From an uncultured Phocaeicola sp. (lineage in GTDB: Bacteria; Bacteroidota; Bacteroidia; Bacteroidales; Bacteroidaceae), in assembly GCA_947626525.1 (NCBI GenBank), contig CANQSM010000002.1, forward strand, positions 1 to 64,000: a stretch of 64,000 bases of DNA, read 5' to 3'. The notes under the pieces are model-generated. The model ran no database searches. It worked only from the letters and a program-made list of their open reading frames with translations, and had not been told where the DNA came from. Both the position numbers and the translations under genes were made by a program. Within the stretch, counting starts at the first letter, position 1. Every line of letters begins with the position of its first letter. Below, piece after piece: positions 60,146 to 64,000 of the stretch.

Positions 60146-62917
60146 TTAATGTGCCTCCAGCCAATTCTTTCCCCATCCGCAGTCGGCTTTTAAAGGAACT
60201 CGCATGGTATAGGCATGTTCCATCTCCTCGATAACAATTTGCTGTACGCGTTCTTTCTCCTCGGGCCATACGTTGAAATTCAATTCATCGTGCACTTGGA
60301 TAATCATGGTTGAACGGAGCTTCTCCTGCATGAAACGGCGGTATATCCGCACCATGGCCACTTTGATGATGTCTGCCGCACTTCCCTGAATCGGCGCGTT
60401 GATGGCATTTCGTTCGGCGTAACCGCGTACCACGGCATTACGCGAATTGATATCCGGAAGGAAACGTTTGCGTTTGAAAATGGTTTCTATATAACCTTGC
60501 CGACGGGCGAGCTCTATACTTTCATCCATATATTTCTTTACATCCGGATAGGTCTCAAAGTATCCGTCAATCAACTCTTTAGCTTCTTTGCGATCTACAT
60601 CCATCCGCTCGGCCAAGCCGAATGCGGAGATACCGTAGATGATACCGAAGTTGGCTGTTTTGGCTTTGCCGCGTTCTTCACGTGTCACCTCTTTCATGTC
60701 TTTTTTAAAGACTTTAGCTGCCGTAGCCGCATGAATGTCATAGCCCGAGCGGAAGGCTTCTATCATGTTCTGATCACCGCTCAGATGGGCCATAATGCGC
60801 AATTCTATCTGTGAATAGTCTGCTGAGAAAAATTCGCATCCGTCATCCGGAATGAATGCTTTTCGTATTTCTTTTCCATCTTCGTTGCGGATAGGAATGT
60901 TTTGCAAGTTGGGGTTACTGGAGCTAAGGCGTCCGGTAGCGGCTATTGCCTGATTGAATGAAGTGTGTATCTTATGTGTGCGTGGGTTAATTAGTTCTGG
61001 CAAGGCATCGATGTATGTACTCAGCAATTTCCGGAGGCCTCTGTAATCGAGAATTTTTCCAACAATTTCATGTTTGTGACGAAGACTTTCGAGCACCTCT
61101 TCCGAGGTAATGTACTGACCTTTACTTTTGGTCTTTTTGGCTTTATCGGTAATTTTCAGTTTGTCAAACAGGATTTCACCTACCTGTTTGGGAGAAGCGA
61201 TATTGAACGGTTCACCGGCTAGTGCATATACTTCCTGCTCAATCTGGTTCATGCGTTCGGTATAGTGGGCCGAAGCTTGTTTCAGAGCTTCGATGTCTAT
61301 GCGCACGCCGTTCCATTCCATGTAAGTGAGTACAGGCACAAGGGGCATTTCTATCTGGTAGAAGAGTTCTTCACAATTGTTTTTCTTTAATTCTTCCTCC
61401 AGTTTATTTTTTAGTTTCAGTGTCACATCCGCATCCTCGCAAGCATACTTATATACTTCGGAAGGGGGAAGGTCGCGCATGTTACGCTGATTTTTTCCTT
61501 TCGGTCCTATCAGTTTTTCAATCTTGATGGTTTCATATTTCAGATAAATCTCCGCCAGATAGTCCATGCTGTGATGCAATTCCGGTTGCAATACATAATG
61601 GGCAATCATGGTGTCGAAAAGAGGGCCTTTTACTTCTACTCCATAGTGCCGAAGTACCAGCATATCGTATTTGATGTTTTGTCCTATCTTGGTGGTTTGC
61701 TCCTTTTCGAACAGCGGCTTGAATTCATTAACAATTTTTTGAGCTTCTTCCTGCTTGGCTGGTACCGGAACATAAAAGGCTTGGTTCTCGGTAAAGCTGA
61801 AACTCATTCCTACCAATTTTGCTTCTATCGGGTTGGTGGAGGTGGTTTCCGTATCCAGACTGAAAAATTCTTTTGTCAGCAATATTTGAAGTAATTCCTC
61901 TCTTTTCTCTTTAGAATCAGTAAGTTGATAGTCACAAAAACGTGAATCTAAACGCGTGAGACTTGAATGGTTTTCTTCTTCCGGATATTCGTCCGCAAAT
62001 AAGTCTGGGAAATTGTTTTTAGGGAGTTCTGCCTGCGTTGTTTTTTTTTCTCTTTTAAAGATTCGCTCGGTGAGTGTCTTGAATTCGAGTTCCTCGAATA
62101 TTTTCCGTAAAGCTTCTTCATCGGCTTGTTCTCTTTTGAGTTCCTCCATATTTAATGCGATAGGGACATCAATCTTGATGGTCGCTAAGAATTTGGAAAA
62201 TAGAATCATCTCTCTGTTGGTTTCTACCTTTGTTTTCAAGACACCTTTTAAATCTTCGGTATGTGCCAACAGGTTTTCAATCGTTCCATATTCGGCAATC
62301 AGTTTTTGGGCCGTTTTCTCTCCTACACCCGGACATCCTGGAATATTGTCGGAGCTGTCACCCATCAGCCCCAGCATATCGATCACTTGGGAGGGGGAGG
62401 ATATCTGAAATTTCTTTTTGACCTCTTCCACTCCCATGATGTCGAATTCTTTATCCCCGTATTTGGGGCGGTACATGAAAACGTTGTCGGTCACAAGTTG
62501 CCCATAATCCTTGTCGGGCGTCATCATGTAAGTGGTGATACCTTGTTTTCCGGCTTGCAGGGCAAGCGTACCGATGACGTCATCGGCTTCGTAGCCGGCA
62601 ATTTCCAGTATGGGGATGTGATAGGCGCGAATGATGTCCTTGATAATGGGAACGGAAAGTTTGATGGCTTCAGGAGTCTCTTCACGCTGGGCCTTATATT
62701 GTTCGTAAGCTTCGTGGCGAAAAGTCGGTCCGGCAGGATCGAAAGCGATACCGATGTGGGTGGGATTTTCCTTTTTCAGTACATCCTCCAGTGTATTGAC
62801 AAACCCGAGAATGGCAGAAGTGTTGAAACCTTTGGAATTGATTCTTGGCGCTTTGATGAAAGCATAATAAGCGCGGTATATCAGTGCGTAAGCATCCAGT
62901 AAAAATAGTCTTTCCAT
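60146..62917 (-). CDS. polA: DNA polymerase I
   Basis: 5' nuclease MERLFLLDAYALIYRAYYAF; SADYSQIELRIMAHLSGD; IQVHDELNFNV. Confidence 0.97.
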   Translation of the reverse strand: MERLFLLDAYALIYRAYYAFIKAPRINSKGFNTSAILGFVNTLEDVLKKENPTHIGIAFDPAGPTFRHEAYEQYKAQREETPEAIKLSVPIIKDIIRAYHIPILEIAGYEADDVIGTLALQAGKQGITTYMMTPDKDYGQLVTDNVFMYRPKYGDKEFDIMGVEEVKKKFQISSPSQVIDMLGLMGDSSDNIPGCPGVGEKTAQKLIAEYGTIENLLAHTEDLKGVLKTKVETNREMILFSKFLATIKIDVPIALNMEELKREQADEEALRKIFEELEFKTLTERIFKREKKTTQAELPKNNFPDLFADEYPEEENHSSLTRLDSRFCDYQLTDSKEKREELLQILLTKEFFSLDTETTSTNPIEAKLVGMSFSFTENQAFYVPVPAKQEEAQKIVNEFKPLFEKEQTTKIGQNIKYDMLVLRHYGVEVKGPLFDTMIAHYVLQPELHHSMDYLAEIYLKYETIKIEKLIGPKGKNQRNMRDLPPSEVYKYACEDADVTLKLKNKLEEELKKNNCEELFYQIEMPLVPVLTYMEWNGVRIDIEALKQASAHYTERMNQIEQEVYALAGEPFNIASPKQVGEILFDKLKITDKAKKTKSKGQYITSEEVLESLRHKHEIVGKILDYRGLRKLLSTYIDALPELINPRTHKIHTSFNQAIAATGRLSSSNPNLQNIPIRNEDGKEIRKAFIPDDGCEFFSADYSQIELRIMAHLSGDQNMIEAFRSGYDIHAATAAKVFKKDMKEVTREERGKAKTANFGIIYGISAFGLAERMDVDRKEAKELIDGYFETYPDVKKYMDESIELARRQGYIETIFKRKRFLPDINSRNAVVRGYAERNAINAPIQGSAADIIKVAMVRIYRRFMQEKLRSTMIIQVHDELNFNVWPEEKERVQQIVIEEMEHAYTMRVPLKADCGWGKNWLEAH

Positions 62918-63003
62918 GCAGAATCTTAAATTTTATGGGTAAAAGTAGTAAAAAATACGCTATTATACGTTTTATTATTAATTTTGTGTCGAAATTCTTA
63001 TAT

Positions 63004-63978
63004 ATGGATAAGCTAGACATCATAAGACATCCGGTAGGAAACGAGTTGATAGAGTTGAAGAAGTTGTTCAATCGGTCGCTCGAGAGCTCCAACCCTCTAT
63101 TAAAGTCAGTTCTCGACTATATTGCCCAACGTAACGGTAAGATGATGCGTCCTATTTTGACCTTATTGGTGGCGAAAGGGTTCGGGACGGTTCCGAAGGC
63201 TACCTACCATGTGGGTGTGACGTTGGAAATGTTGCATACGGCTAGTTTGGTGCATGACGATGTGGTGGATGAGAGTGACGAGCGGAGAGGACAGTTATCG
63301 GTGAATGCGGCTTTCAATAATAAAATTTCCGTGTTGGTGGGCGACTATCTGTTGTCGACGGCTTTGCAGCATTCGGCGCTGACGATGCGGGTGGAAGTGG
63401 TGGACATTATATCTCAGCTTGGCAAGGATCTTTCGGAAGGGGAGATTCTCCAACTTTCCAATATTGACAATAAGGAACTTTCCGAAGGAATCTATTTTGA
63501 TGTGATTCGTAAAAAGACAGCCGTTCTGTTTGCGGCATGTGCCCAGCTGGGCGCTTTGACAGCGGGGGCATCTGAAACGGAAGCGGAACGGTTTCGTCTG
63601 TTCGGTGAGAAAGTGGGTATTTGTTTCCAGATAAAAGATGATATCTTTGATTATTTTCATGATGAATCCATCGGGAAACCGACTGGTAATGATATGTTGG
63701 AGGGTAAATTGACCCTGCCTGCCTTATATGCCTTGCGGCATACACGGGACGAAACAATGCTTGCATTAGTGCCAAAGATAAAGAGCCTGACGGCTACTAC
63801 GGACGAAATAGCCCGATTAATCGAGTTTACCAAAGATAACGGTGGCATAGAATATGCCGAAGAGGTGATGATGCGGTATAAGGAAGATGCCTTGCTATTA
63901 CTCACTGAAGTAAGGAATGAGGAGGTTCGTCGGGCACTTGTTGCGTATATGGAGTATGCGATAGAGCGGGAGAAGTAG
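63004..63978 (+). CDS. Polyprenyl synthetase (octaprenyl/solanesyl diphosphate synthase-like)
   Basis: Start at MDKLDIIRHPVGNEL; LVHDDVVDESDERRG; FQIKDDIFDYF. Confidence 0.92.
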   Translation: MDKLDIIRHPVGNELIELKKLFNRSLESSNPLLKSVLDYIAQRNGKMMRPILTLLVAKGFGTVPKATYHVGVTLEMLHTASLVHDDVVDESDERRGQLSVNAAFNNKISVLVGDYLLSTALQHSALTMRVEVVDIISQLGKDLSEGEILQLSNIDNKELSEGIYFDVIRKKTAVLFAACAQLGALTAGASETEAERFRLFGEKVGICFQIKDDIFDYFHDESIGKPTGNDMLEGKLTLPALYALRHTRDETMLALVPKIKSLTATTDEIARLIEFTKDNGGIEYAEEVMMRYKEDALLLLTEVRNEEVRRALVAYMEYAIEREK

Positions 63979-64000
63979 GAGAGACAGGTATTTATAAACC

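Overview
This looks like a Bacteroides/Phocaeicola-type chromosomal segment, judged from gene content, TAnnTTTG -7 boxes and multiple SusC/SusD pairs. Housekeeping genes (rdgB, leuS, ychF, lgt, mutS, polA, a polyprenyl synthetase) are interleaved with surface polysaccharide/peptide acquisition loci: five SusC/SusD systems, a PL1-type pectate lyase, a DUF3826 protein, an ECF sigma/FecR pair, and a metalloprotease next to a SusC/SusD pair. The main finding is a probable three-site DNA inversion system (a SusC 'shufflon'). The palindromic core AAGTACC-ACG-GGTACT occurs at 11379-11394 (+), 24364-24379 (-) and 39379-39394 (+). A SusC gene at 21142-24384 (-) has lost its signal peptide and first ~46 residues exactly at this core. 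A lone SusC 'head' (signal peptide to GSTTGT) sits at 39239 and ends exactly at the same core. Inverting the ~15 kb between them, which carries ychF, lgt, mutS, a K+ channel gene and an ECF/FecR/SusCD locus, would rebuild a full-length ~1125-aa SusC. Successive inversions could place the single head in front of any of three cassettes. Other observations include a rearrangement scar with SusD-tail repeats, an attenuator-like pair of mutually exclusive hairpins, a 26-aa hydrophobic small ORF with its own promoter and terminator, and a 476-bp IS-derived element with 21-bp terminal inverted repeats. I saw no tRNA, rRNA or CRISPR array, and no recombinase gene in the window.
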